DNA of 64,000 bases from Beroe forskalii. Lineage: Eukaryota; Ctenophora; Nuda; Beroida; Beroidae. The translations under genes and the position numbers were made by a program. The notes beneath the pieces are model-generated. The model saw nothing but the letters and a program-made list of their open reading frames with translations. It was not told where the DNA came from and ran no database searches. Positions 34,237 through 53,620 of the stretch are shown here, one piece after another. The stretch's first letter is position 1, and every line of letters starts with the position of its first letter. The stretch is from positions 124,001 to 188,000 of the forward strand of contig WFMF01000194.1 of the NCBI GenBank assembly GCA_011033025.1, in the 5' to 3' direction.

Positions 34237-35205
34237 AAAATTAAGTATAAACGTGAGCGCAGTGTCTGCAAAAATAGCAATTATCGGAAAGGAGAGATAA
34301 CTGCACAATGATAATAAGCGGTTGTCTCAATGTTTCTTATATCATTATGATTACGAGTGGTGTATTTAATTTGAAATCATTAACTTCTGCATTCGGTTCG
34401 CTTATTGTCCTTCTCAGATAAACGGAGCGCGTGTTTGTGTTGTTTAACTGCAATCAAAGGCCAGTTTAGGCATTATGTGAAAAACCAATCATCATATCAC
34501 TGTACAATCAAGTATTATGCGATATTCAGAGATACGATGCTCATTGCATAATATGGAATTTGACCTTTAGAAATAGAAAGACTTCACTTTGATTTTAAAA
34601 ACCACTTTAATTTTTCAAATCTACCAAAAACATAACCAGAACCTTTCTATTATTATTAAGCATTACCTATAGCATAAAGTGATGATGATCTCAGGATATC
34701 CGATCTTTGAAAGTTGACAGAACTTAATAATAGTACAATATAAGGGTGGGAGAGAGAGGGTGAAACTGTCTGTTTTGTCCAAAACTTACTACTGACACTG
34801 CGGTCAGAACATAATGAAAAAATCTGGAAAGATTACGGACAAAAAGGACATTTTATCCGTTTTGTCCACTTTTCGAATGCGGAAATATTAATAGAAAACA
34901 AACACGGACACAGCGGTCAAAATTTACATTGAATTTGAAATAGACATGTCCATTGTCCACGTTCCGCCTTTCAGAAGCAGAAAAATGGGCTTTTCGAAAG
35001 CGGAAATCAAGTAAAAACGGTCCATTTTTTTCGTGTTACTTCACACTTGGGCCAAAACGAGTGAGTGCTCTGACAGAACGTCCTGTTCTGCTGGGAACTG
35101 GACACACTGCCATCTAAACTGATCAGTAGATCAAGGTTCTACCCCATATTGGTAACATGACACAATGTCCTTTTGCACTGCGAACTGCAGTGCTGTGCCG
35201 TTTAT

Positions 35206-35566
35206 ACTACAAACAGGAACTGGCCGAATGAAGCCGATACGAAACAAGCGGTACAAACCGAAACCGACCCGAATCAAGCTGAAACGATCCGAAACAAGCC
35301 AATCCACCCGAAAGTGAAACAAGCGAAACAACCGAAACAAGCGAATAAACCCCAAAACAAGCGAATCAAGGTCCGAATCATGCGAATTAATTTGAATCAC
35401 CCCAACCATAATGTATATAACCCGGGTTGATTCGCTTTTTTCTGGTTGATTCGCTTGTTCCGGGTTGAGTCGCTTATTCCAATATTCGGAGAGGTTTTCG
35501 GGGTGGTTCGCTTTGTTCCGCTTGCTTCGGCTTGATTCGACCAGTTCCTGTTTGTAGAATCGACGA
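35206..35566. mobile_element. Foldback element built of CGAAACAAGC / GAATC words, about 360 bp
   Basis: Outer arms CTACAAACAGGAACTGG and complement lie at the two ends. Between them the left half is a run of CCGAAACAAGCGAATC-like words and the right half is a run of their complements (GATTCGCTTGTTTCGG-like). Frames on both strands are low-complexity and not genes. Confidence 0.8.
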
Positions 35567-35911
35567 ATGCTGTGCACACTGCACATATATTAACCTAACC
35601 AATTTTACTTGGTGGATAATCTCGTTAAATAACCCATAAGTGCAAAGTAACAGCATGTTTTCAAGCACGCTCAAAATCGGCAAATGCTATTAATTGTAAT
35701 GTTTAAATTCTCTAAGATGTTCATGTCAATAACCGAGACACAATATAAAATCATACATAAATTATCCAGTCAATATCAATAGCAGTAGCACCAAGTTATA
35801 AATAAACCAAATACATGCTCCTCGACACATTGAGACCAAATTCGAAGAGTTCAGAACCTGGCATTCTCACAATTTGATTGGCCTAGAAATACAGCGTGTA
35901 TGCTATTACTT

Positions 35912-42930
<7,019 letters not shown>

Positions 42931-45690
42931 CATTATTATAAAGGATTAAGGCAGTTGAAGCACCGTGCTTAGCGCAACCCAAACGCCGGCTAAAAACGGA
43001 GTTGAAAGCCCGCGATTTTTTGCAGTTGCAAGAGGAGTTACTGTCAAGTAAAACAGAGCAGATCAATAGGTTTCAATCTATGGTTGATAATAAGCTCAAG
43101 GACACAATTAAAACTGAGATGAAGAGCTATAGTGATGCAGTGAAGAAGGATGCTGGACAGACACTAACAATCAGAAATATCAAGACTGCTGTAAAAGATA
43201 TTGTAATGAGTGGAACTGAAGACAGGGAAAGGAACTTGATACTGTTTGGTGTGTCAGAAGAACCAAATGAAACTATGGAGAACAAGGTGGCTCAGATATT
43301 TGAAACAGTTGGTGTGAAACCAAAGTATGAAGCTGTTCGATTTGGTAGAACTGCAGGAAAAAGACCAATCCGTGTCACACTGGAAAATAGAGAAACTGTA
43401 TTTGAGGTACTGAAAGTGGCCAAGAATCTTAAGGGACACTCACGATATGGGACTGTATTCATTGGCTTAGACAAAAGCCCAGAAGAACGTGGTGAGAGAC
43501 GTAAACTGGTTCAGGAGTTGAAGAGAAAGATTGCTGAAAACCCAGGAAAAAAGTTTCTAATAAGGAAGGGTGAAATTTGCCATGCAGACGAAAGTGAAGG
43601 AGAAGTGGTGTCATCTGACCAGGGGACTTCATCTGAAAAGAAACCTCAGTGGAGACCACCTCACTTGAAGAAACCCCATGTTAAAAGGCATATTACCTCT
43701 GAGTCTGAAATAGAAAGCTCAGACTGTAATTAAAAGTTTATAACTCAGGACTAATAGATTTAATGGTTTATATATTAAAGTTTTAAATTAGATCAGCAAA
43801 ATGGTATCTGATGATGTCAATTCATGAATGATCATCATAGTTGACATACCTAACAATGAACAGTCTGACTATGTGTCTTAGAGCAGTATTTGAAGTTTGA
43901 AGGGTATCCTCTTTTTGTTAGATCTCTCTGATCTGCTTTCATTACCGCACGTTTAGGCGGAGCCTTTGATCAAGGCATTCAGAGAAATATATATATGCAG
44001 GGTAGTAGAAAAATAAATTCTCTCTAGAGAAGCATTATTCTTATTTGAATTTAGGCCTTGGATTTTCCGTAATTAATGCTCAAAGTTGGAAAAATAATCG
44101 CGAAAAACAATATCGAAGTGAAGGTTTAATTCACAAGTTGCGCGCGTTGTTATGGTGATTGAGTGATTGCGCGCAAAACTGCACGTGCATTTAACGAAGA
44201 TTCTGCCATTTCGTTAATGTGTACTTTGGAAACGTTTCAACTGTTTAAAGTCATAATTTACGTTCTTAATGGAATTTTCGAGTTTGGTAAAAAGTTAACG
44301 ACAGAAGACTATCAACTCTAATCACTATTGTAGTAGAAAAGGTAAGAGTTGAACAATTTGTTGCATTGTGAAAATCAGCGATAATTCTTTCATATCAAGA
44401 TATTTGTAGTTTTGATGGTTTGCTGCGAGGATTCGACAGAAGGAGGAATTTTCAATTACTCAAGTTAGAAGTGGGTTCAAAACAGATGAAAATGCAGACA
44501 ATTTTGATTTCAACGATTTGTTGCTCATCTTTTCTCTCTGAATCTGAACTTCGGATTAGAAAACCGTTGTTCTGGATTACTGAACTATGTGTCCTTGACA
44601 TTAATTTATAATCGCAAATTCTGCAACATTTTTTGATTCATATTAAGATCCTATGGAAATAATTCGTAATTTCGTTACGTTGCACCCCTACCCCCAGTAG
44701 CAAAAAATTGCACCAATGACTTCGAACAATTTATCGTACGTCCAACTAACTATACGTCCAATTAGTGAGAACCCCCAACGGGTTTTTTCGTCATTATTAT
44801 AAAGGATTAAGGCAGTTGAAGCACCGTGCTTAGCGCAACCCAAACGCCGGCTAAAAACGGAGTTGAAATCCCGCGATTTTTTTGCAGGGTAGTAGAAAAA
44901 TAAATTCCCTCTAGAGAAGCATTATTTTTAATTGAATTTAGGCTTTAGATTTTCCGTAATTAATGCTCAAAGTTGGAGAAGGAATCGCGAAAAACAATAT
45001 CGAGTTCAAGATTTAATTCACCAGTTGCGCGCGTCGTTATGGTGATTGGTGATTGCGCGCAAAAACTGCACGTGCATTTTAACGAAGAATCTGCCATTTC
45101 GTTACTGTGTACTTTGGAAACGTTTCAACTGTTTTGAGTCATAATTAACGTTCTCAATGGAATTTTCAAGTTTGGTAAAAAGATTACGACAGAAGACTAT
45201 CAACTCTAATCACTATTGTAGGAGAAAAGGTAAGACTTGAGCATTTTGTTTCATTGTGAAAATCAGCGATAATTCTTTCATATCAAGATATTTGTAGTTT
45301 TGATGGTTTGCTGCGATCAGGATTCGACAGAAGGAGGAATTTTCAATTACTCAAGTTAGAAGTGGGTTCAAAACAGATGAAAATGCAGACAATTTTGATT
45401 TCAACGATTTGTTGCTCATCTTTTCTGTGAATCTGAACTTAGGATTAGAAAACCATTGTTCTGGAGTTCTTCATATTTACTGTTATGTGTCCTCGACATT
45501 AATTTATTATCGCAAATTCTGCAACATTTTTTGATTCATATTAAAATCCTATGGAAATAATTCGTAATTTCGTTACGTTGCACCCCTACCCCCAGTAACA
45601 AAAAATTGCATCAACGACTTCGTTCAATTTATCGTACGTCCAACTGACTATACGTCCAATTAAAGAGAACCCCCAACAGGTTTTCTCGTT
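42931..45690 (+). repeat. A-ORF1-B-A-B block
   Basis: Segment A (42931-43025) recurs at 44792-44886, and segment B (44005-44790) recurs at 44887-45680. In the first copy the LINE ORF1 body lies between A and B; in the second A joins B directly. Both junctions read TGCAG, so the second copy looks like an internal deletion between short direct repeats. Confidence 0.8.
42944..43733 (+). CDS. LINE ORF1 RNA-binding protein
   Basis: ORF1 protein of a non-LTR retrotransposon; such proteins coat the element RNA and help reverse transcription. The frame opens after a stop at 42944 and runs to TAA at 43733. A conventional ATG is only at 43080, and TTG or an upstream start are alternatives. N-terminal coiled-coil-like heptads (LQEELLSSKTEQINRFQSM) precede an RRM-like domain: NLILFGVSEEP, VRFGRTAGKRPIRVTL, VFEVLKVAKNL, then VFIGLDKSPEERGERRKLV. 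The tail is acidic and basic. No endonuclease-RT frame follows. It is not shown to belong to the same family as the ORF2 at 1-2957. Confidence 0.85.
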
Positions 45691-45722
45691 ACATTATAAA
45701 TTGAATTATCACACCTTTATAG

Positions 45723-47644
45723 TGAAGAATAAGATGCAAAAAGGACTTATTTGACCAGTTACAGATCCTGAATTTATCATTATTAAGTTATTAAGCTTGC
45801 TGAAATTTTGTAACACGTTCAATCGGTTTCTGCCAAGTCTAAAGACTAAATCAAAATTTCTGGTGATTTGCTTAAAATGCAATTCACAGGAATAATTCAC
45901 AGGAATTTATGATGTGGGATGGTGAAAAACTGAAAAGTCTTAAAAACTCTCTGACAAGACGTGTTACAAAAAATTCATCAAACTGGAGTCTGGAACAAAT
46001 GTGGAACAATTTGCTACAAAAATTTTATCACGTGTTTAGCGTGGAAAAATTGCTATGAGAATGTTTGGTAGATTTTCAAAAATTTCTAGTCCGAGACAGT
46101 GCTTTACACTTTTACATACGTAAGGGATCGTTCACATATTACGTAATCAATTTTTGGCCAATTTCAACCCCCCATCCCCCCTCGTAATCAAGTTTACAGT
46201 AGTTGTACTAGGGCGTTCGGAAATGATTGTCACTACAGGCATAAAATGACAAATATGACCGACCATTTCAAAATTTCAACATATTCGAGTACGAGGGTCT
46301 CTACCAGACTGAATTGCAAATTTTCAGCGTTAACGATGAATTTTGAGTAGGTCATCTAGCTTGTTTTTTGATAGTTTTCAGGTGCCCCGCTGTATGGCGA
46401 ATTCTAAATCTTCTAGACCATGTTTTTATGGTCCGATTTCACTATTCAGGTCATTAATTCAGGGCGTTCAGGCCCAAAACTAAAGAATAGGATGATTGGT
46501 TGACATTCGGGGCAAATTTCTGTACAATTTAACCCTGTATGATTGTTGATGAGTAGAGCTAAAATGGGGCAAATTTAACAGTTCAGTAACCGATAATGCA
46601 GTACCCATCTTGCACAGTCGTTTCTGAAGTTAAGACAATAAGTCAAAATCTTAAAAATGGTTGTCTCGTGTACGGATGGGTCTGAAGAATAAGATGCAAA
46701 AAGGACTTATTTGACCAGTTACAGATCCTGAATTTATCATTATTAAGTTATTAAGCTTGCTGAAATTTTGTAACACGTTCAATCGGTTTCTGCCAAGTCT
46801 AAAGACTAAATCAAAATTTCTGGTGATTTGCTTAAAAATGCAATTCACAGGAATAATTCACAGGAATTTATGATGTGGGATGGTGAAAAACTGAAAAGTC
46901 TTAAAAACTCTCTGACAAGACGTGTTACAAAAAAAATTCATCAAACTGGAGTCTGGAACAAATGTGGAACAATTTGCTACAAAAATTTTATCACGTGTTT
47001 AGCGTGGAAAAATTGCTATGAGAATGTTTGGTAGATTTTCAAAAATTTCTAGTCCGAGACAGTGCTTTACACTTTTACATACGTAAGGGATCGTTCACAT
47101 ATTACGTAATCAATTTTTGGCCAATTTCAACCCCCTCCCCCTCGTAATCAAGTTTACAGTAGTTGTACTAGGGCGTTCGGAAATGATTGTCACTACAGGC
47201 ATAAAATGACAAATATGACCGACCATTTCAAAATTTCAACATATTCGAGTACGAGGGTCTCTACCAGACTGAATTGCAAATTTTCAGCGTTAACGAAGAA
47301 TTTTGAGTAGGTCATCTAGCTTGTTTTTTGATAGTTTTCAGGTGCCCCGCTGTATGGCGAATTCTAAATCTTCTAGACCATGTTTTTATGGTCCGATTTC
47401 ACTATTCAGGTCATATTCAGGGCGTTCAGGCCCAAAACTACAGAATAGGATGATTGGTTGACATTCGGGGCAAATTTCTGTACAATTTAACCCTGTATGA
47501 TTGTTGATGAGTAGAGCTAAAATGGGGCAAATTTAACAGTTCAGTAACCGATAATGCAGTACCCATCTTGCACAGTCGTTTCTGAAGTTAAGACAATAAG
47601 TCAAAATCTTAAAAATGGTTGTCTCGTGTACGGATGGGTCTGAA
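45723..47644 (+). repeat. 960-bp direct tandem duplication
   Basis: 45723-46682 and 46683-47644 are nearly identical. The junction carries TGAA microhomology (tcTGAAgaataag against tcTGAActaata). Each unit contains the left end of a family B MITE (46124 / 47087) and the left end of element C (46211 / 47171). Confidence 0.92.
46124..46210. mobile_element. MITE family B3, left part
   Basis: GGGATCGTTCACATATTACG after TAA, continuing to GTTTACAGTAGTTGTACTA, where element C begins. The second copy is at 47087-47170. No intact right terminus was found. Confidence 0.75.
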
Positions 47645-48098
47645 CTAATATCCTTACACGATAACCGAACTTTTCAAGTAATTTAAATGTCATTTTTTGA
47701 ACCATTGCCAGAGCAAAAGTTGCAACTGCCCTATCTGGAGCATATCCTTTTTGAGGTCAAAGCACCCCCTTAGGGTTATTTCAACTCGACGAAAAACAGT
47801 TCATTTGTTCCGGTTAGCATCCACGTGTGCTGCAACAGCCTCATTTTGATTATCTCGCACTTCCTGGGTCCGTTGATAGCGCAGTTTCTTTGACATCGAA
47901 ATTTGTGGTCAGTTTCGTACAGCGGAGCAAAAAATTAGAAATTTGAATCCGCTGTAGATTGGACTAAGAAAACTTGGTTGTCGGTAAACCCCGATCATTT
48001 AAATCCAAAAATGTCTGAAAAAAACGAAAATCACATCAAAAGTCCTCCCGGCAGCCGTTTCTCCAGAAAATCGCAAGTGACAATCTTTTCCGAACGCA
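47171..48098. mobile_element. Inverted-repeat element C, 928 bp, CTA duplication
   Basis: Left end GGGCGTTCGGAAATGATTGT; right end reads back as TGCGTTCGGAAAAGATTGTC. CTA flanks both sides. It sits inside a family B MITE: after the right end the sequence resumes with TTATTTGTTACA, close to the intact B2 copy. Its left half is duplicated at 46211-46682. No transposase frame. Confidence 0.78.
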
Positions 48099-48481
48099 CT
48101 ATTATTTGTTACACCTCTAAGAACTAGATGAAATTATCTGTAAAACTTGTTAGTGAAAACTTAAAATGGACTAGATTGAACTTGACAGAAAATATCAGGT
48201 CATATTGCTTAATTGGGCATGAAAATTAGGCAATGTTTGCTTCAATCAGACATGCATCATAAGCAGCACCAAAGTCTTTTTAAAATTTTCAGTGAAAACT
48301 TACCATAAAATAGATTGAAAATACCTGTTTATATTAGACATCAGAATTGGGCAATTGCCATGAATATTATTATTTTATTAAGTGGCACCACAACTAAAAA
48401 TTGTTAGAGAAAACTTACTATGAATTAAATTGAAATATATATGTTTAGTATAAACCAGACAATATTTAGATAGATTGAACA

Positions 48482-49040
48482 TTAATGGATCCAATGTATC
48501 CAATGGATCCATTTTTGATGTTCAATGGACATGTTTGATGGATCCAATGGATATTTAATGGGTCAATCTGAGTGGATCCATGGTGGACACAATCACCAAA
48601 CATGGTTTAGTAGATGGACATCAGTCTGGTATTATTTTGTTCAATGGACCAATTGTGTCCATTGGATTCAATGGATCCATTGTGTCCATTGAACACCATT
48701 GAACATGCCCATTGGATGCATTGTACATTGTGTCCAATGGACGAAATTAATCCATTGGATCCAATGGAAACAGTGTGCAATGGACATGTTCAATGGTGTT
48801 CTATGGACACAATGGATCCATTGAACAAAAATACCAGACTGATGTCCATCTACCAAACCATGTTTGGTGATTGTGTCCATTGGATCCATTGTACATGTCC
48901 ATTGAACATCAAAAATGGATCCAATGGATCCATTGAACACCATTGGACAATTTTACCGATGGACATCATGTTCAATAGATGTCCATTGGATGTCCAATGG
49001 AAGTCCATTGGACATGATGAATCCACTGGATCCATTGAAC
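48482..49040. mobile_element. Large foldback built of CCATTGGATCC / GTCCATTG words
   Basis: Left and right arms are complementary about a centre near 48725; for example TGGACATCAGTCTGGTATT at 48616 pairs with AATACCAGACTGATGTCCA at 48828. The arms themselves consist of repeated, partly palindromic words (ATGGATCCAT, TCCATTGGA). Frames on both strands are word repeats, not genes. Confidence 0.85.
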
Positions 49041-50084
49041 AAAATTCACAACTTATGTGACACTTTTACCGAAAATTAGTCAATTGGTGCCTCAAATAGA
49101 CATATCAAGTGGCACCAAAATCTAGGTAAAATTTTCATTGTAATAACCAGCCCTAAATGCATGTCCACATTGTAAAGTATAGAATGAAAACTGTTCTGCC
49201 TTAAATAAACGAAGAAACAAGATGCAATTCACAGTAAAACTTGCCAGTACAAACAATAGATAAATGGAAATCATTTCGCCTCAAATATAGAAAATGAAAC
49301 AAGATGAAATTTTCAGTAAAATGTGTCAGTAAAAACATTAGATAAACATGGAATACATGCTCACATTGAGAAGAAAAAAGTGGGCTATGTTTAGCTCATA
49401 CTGTGACTGGGAGTAGAAGTGGGAAACATGTTGTACCACAAAGCTGCATGAGTTGACAGATGTGACTTACATAGAAACTAGAAATTCGAGATAAAAAATG
49501 GACAAAATTTGGTCTTAAATGAGACACACTATCTAAAATGACACCCAGATGTAGACAAATTTACACCAGGGATCGGAATCCTGTATGGGATACAGAGCAG
49601 CCCAAAAACTATATATTATGCTGTAAAGAATGCCAGATTACACGAATACCAGATTACCAGGTTGAAATAAGAAAAATGAATTCTTATCATGGAGAATAAG
49701 GCTTCTGGATGTGAAGAATCGTATTGCATTTGCATTTGGCATTGCAGAGTAACATGGGCTTGCAAATAGTTATGAAGACAGAGTCAAAAAGAACATTTTG
49801 AAAGAACATCAAATGGTTAATTTTAGCATCAGCCGATTGATTGTTGAAAGTTCTGAGAATCAATCAAGCTGCAACAACAAACATTACACAGATTATGGAA
49901 GAAAAGAATGCTGCTAAAAATAGAAGTTCCTATGAAAGTTGCATCCAGTGGGGATAAGTCATAAGAGTGGTTTTGAAGATTTTTCCACAAACACTACTAA
50001 AGACGTACGGCGCGGCGTCATTTCTTTTAACGTCAGTTCCGACGGTTCAAATCCGACCGTCAAAACGACAACCCGGAGCGAGAA
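49041..50084. other. No gene recognised
   Basis: AT-rich sequence with scattered A-rich words such as AGTAAAACTTGCCAGT. No splice-flanked coding stretch seen. Confidence 0.4.
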
Positions 50085-50345
50085 ATAGGGCCCTGGTTTA
50101 GCGCTTGCCGCGCCGCGCACTCCGTGCGCGTAACCAGGGCCCTGGTTAGGGCAAGTTACGCGCACAAAGTGCGCCACGCGGCAAGCACGACGCCCTGGCC
50201 TTGGTTAGGGGAAAACATGACCCTCCAAATTTCCGAGTGTGGCGCGCAAGGGATAGAATCCATCTTACCATCACAATTTGCCCTAACCAGGACCCTGGTT
50301 ACGCGCACGGCGAGGAGTGCGCGGTGCAGTTATAGTTAGGGGATT
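50085..50345. repeat. GC-rich palindromic repeat, second region
   Basis: Same words as 6505-6690: CCTGGTTAGGG, CGCGCACTCCGTGCGCG and a CTTGCCGCG...CGCGGCAAG inverted pair. Boundaries uncertain. Confidence 0.55.
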
Positions 50346-50389
50346 AGGGGAAGTATTGTGCTAATGGTTATTCAGTTTGTCTGTTTGTT

Positions 50390-50561
50390 AGGTGGTTTCA
50401 TCGTTCCGCGTCGATCAAATGGATTGATCAAATGAAATATGTACACAATACACTTTTACGAAGAGGTCCGCGCAAAAAAGCAAACAAGAGCTTGCGAGCG
50501 ATTGTGTACGTTTTTCATTTGATCAATTCATTCGATTGACGCGTAACGATGCAGGTGCCTT
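50390..50561. mobile_element. MITE family G, copy 2
   Basis: Reverse orientation relative to 34086-34236: GGTGGTTTCATCGTTCCGCG at the left, CGTAACGATGCAGGTGCC at the right. Longer by about 20 bp in the centre. Confidence 0.8.
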
Positions 50562-51014
50562 AGGGATTTTTTTACTTCATCTTATTATTTCAGTTTTTGA
50601 ATTTTTATATCAGTATATTATGTTACTATGCCAATTGATCACCCAATCTGACCCTCAATTGTTGTAAGAATAAACGAAAGTTATCGATAAATAAATCATT
50701 TGTATAATGAGAGTTCATTCTTAGGTTTTCACCATGGGTTCATTTATACATTGTTGTGTTTTTGTGTTTTAACATTTTATATTGATTTTCATACTTTCAA
50801 ACATCACTTCACATTAATCTGAGAATGTTGTGTTGCACTATATGGAGTTCCTGAAGAAGAGATTTTTATAATCTTGAAACTGTCAGTAGAATAGTGGAGT
50901 ATAGTGTGTGGGTTAGATTACTTTATTGAAAGTTGTTTGTTTCACTGCATCAATGATCAATCACATCAAACATTTGTATAATGTGCTACATAATAATTCT
51001 TTTTAATTTAAATA

Positions 51015-52438
51015 TGTGGCTTGACTACAAAGATGACTGTATTTGTTCTACAAAGAAGATGTTTTTAACCCTGCAAGCAGGGGTGAAGTCGCCCAGAATG
51101 GAGTCCCATTGTTTCTCTGGTTCATTCTCGTCTCTTCAGAGTCGCAGCCTGATTTATGTTTACAAGTAAACACAGTCGACTTGATCTTTTGATCTTGTTA
51201 GGACCAGATGGAACTTTATCTTCCCTACACTGGATAAAGACATTGATGAACTTAATTTCCTTGATGAACTTGGAGCTTCTGAAACTAACACACTACTTGT
51301 GGTTGGGCGCCTGTCAAATGCATTCAACCCCACAACACGGTCGCAAGTCCGTGTGCCACAGTGTTAGCTTTCATTACACCATATCATTTTTGGTGTCTCA
51401 TGCTTTATTTGGATCTGCCTCGCTCTCTGATGAAGGCATTTCTTTCATGGATCCCGTCAAAGACTATGGTTGGAGTTGTTGGAGAGTTCTGTGGCTTGAC
51501 TACAAAGATGACTGTATTTGTTCTACAAAGAAGATGTTTTTAACCCTGCAAGCAGGGGTGAAGTCGCCCAGAATGGAGTCCCATTGTTTCTCTGGTTCAT
51601 TCTCGTCTCTTCAGAGTCGCAGCCTGATTTATGTTTACAAGTAAACACAGTCGACTTGATCTTTTGATCTTGTTAGGACCAGATGGAACTTTAACTTCCC
51701 TACACTGGATAAAGACATTGATGAACTTAATTTCCTTGATGAACTTGGAGCTTCTGAAACTAACACACTACATCTTGTGGTTGGGGGAGTGTTGAGCGCC
51801 CGTCAAATGCATTCAACCCCACAACATGGTCACAAGTCCGTGTGCCACAGTGTTAGCTTTCATTACACCATATCATTTTTGGTGCTTCATGCTTTATTTG
51901 GATCTGCCTCGCTCTCTGATGAAGGCATTTCTTTCATGGATCCCGTCAAAGACTATGGTTGGAGTTGTTGGAGAGTTCTGTGGCTTGACTACAAAGATGA
52001 CTGTATTTGTTCTACAAAGAAGATGTTTTAACCCTGCAAGCAGGGGTGAAGTCGCCAGAATGGAGTCCCATTGTTTCTCTGGTTCATTCTCGTCTCTTCA
52101 GAGTCGCAGCCTGATTTATGTTTACAAGTAAACACAGTCGACTTGATCTTTTGATCTTGTTAGGACCAGATGGAACTTTATCTTCCCTACACTGGATAAA
52201 GACATTGATGAACTTAATTTCCTTGATGAACTTGGAGCTTCTGAAACTAACACACTACATCTTGTGGTTGGGGGAGCGTTGGGCGCCCGTCAAATGCATT
52301 CAACCCCACAACACGGTCGCAAGTCCGTGTGCCACAGTGTTAGCTTTCATTACACCATATCATTTTGGTGTCTCATGCTTTATTTGGATCTGCCTCGCTC
52401 ACTGATGAAGGCATTTCTTTCATGGATCCCGTCAAAGG
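51015..52438 (+). repeat. 488-bp tandem array, second locus, about 3 units
   Basis: Same repeat as 4578-5649 in opposite orientation. TGTGGCTTGACTACAAAGAT recurs at 51015, 51490 and 51978. Starts and ends at other points of the unit than the first array. No direct repeat was seen at its ends. Confidence 0.88.
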
Positions 52439-53344
52439 AATGGAATTTGTCAATCAATCAACTTCATTCAAACAACTGATTTGTTTTACAAGACTCAATT
52501 GACTTATTTGTGTTTGATTGTGCAATATTACAGTTGTTTTCATACTAGGTCAAATTATGATTTTCCACAGCCTATCAGTATCATGTGATCTCCTGAGTGG
52601 GGGATACCAAATGGACCAATCAGATCATTGTAACTGATATTGCCAACATCAGATACAACCATCTGATTTTTTGATTTTTTTCATTTCCTATCACATATGA
52701 AGGAGATCATGTTATAGGCTATGGAAAATCTGAGCAATCTGCCAATTTCTAATATGCTGAGTATAATATTATTCTCTGGAGTATTCTAAGGTGATATTAC
52801 ACGTATGTGTGCTCATCAGTCGATAGGACTTCGTCAATAGGGTTCTTAAGGTGTTGTAATGCAAACCTTAGACAGTTTTTGACATCAGGAAATCTGTTTG
52901 TTGTCTATTTCAAGTGTTTAGACTACTGCAAATGTGATAAAATAGTCTTTAATCATGATTCTGGGGTTTATCCCCTTTTAAACTCCCTTTTTACCACCCT
53001 ATTTACTACCCTACCTCATCAATAGGGTAGTTAATAGGGGTAGTAGCCCAAGTTAAGAAAGTTTTCCATTTCCAAGGAAATCCCAGAAAAGGCATCATTT
53101 TGGGATTTTGGGATTTTAACAACACTATCTACAACCTTATTTACTACCTCTGATATTTACTAATGAGTACACATAGCAGTTAATGCTACAATAATATAAC
53201 CACAAAATCACATCCTTTAAGGAATAGATAATTGAATGTTTTTGATGTGTCTCTGGATCCATCATTAGAGTGAATTGAATTGAATTGAGTGAAACAAAAT
53301 TATCTATGGTGAAATTATCCAAACTGCATGCAATACCTTAGTAC

Positions 53345-53415
53345 CAGAAATATAGGCGACTAATAATTAAGGCGCAACATATTAAGGCGACAAGATATTA
53401 AGGCGATTTTTTCCT
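53345..53415. repeat. TTAAGGCGA short repeats
   Basis: Three to four copies of TATTAAGGCGAC-like words about 17 bp apart. 52439-53340 shows nothing else. Confidence 0.55.
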
Positions 53416-53620
53416 GGAGTTTAAATTGAAGTTTTTTCCCGAAAATAAACGATTTTTTCCATTGAAAATGGCTATGAAATGAATATAAAATTGAACAAAA
53501 ATGCAGAAAATTTCTTGTTGAATGGGCCTTCAAAATATAGTAAATCAGATCCTGAGCTTTTCAAACGGGTCAATCAACATTCTAGAGTCAATGCCACCAT
53601 CTTTACATCGTGCCACAGCG

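Noticed and set aside
48614-49060. 148-codon frame rich in MDP, CPLD and similar words
   Set aside because: Lies wholly in the word-built foldback and is open on both strands for that reason.
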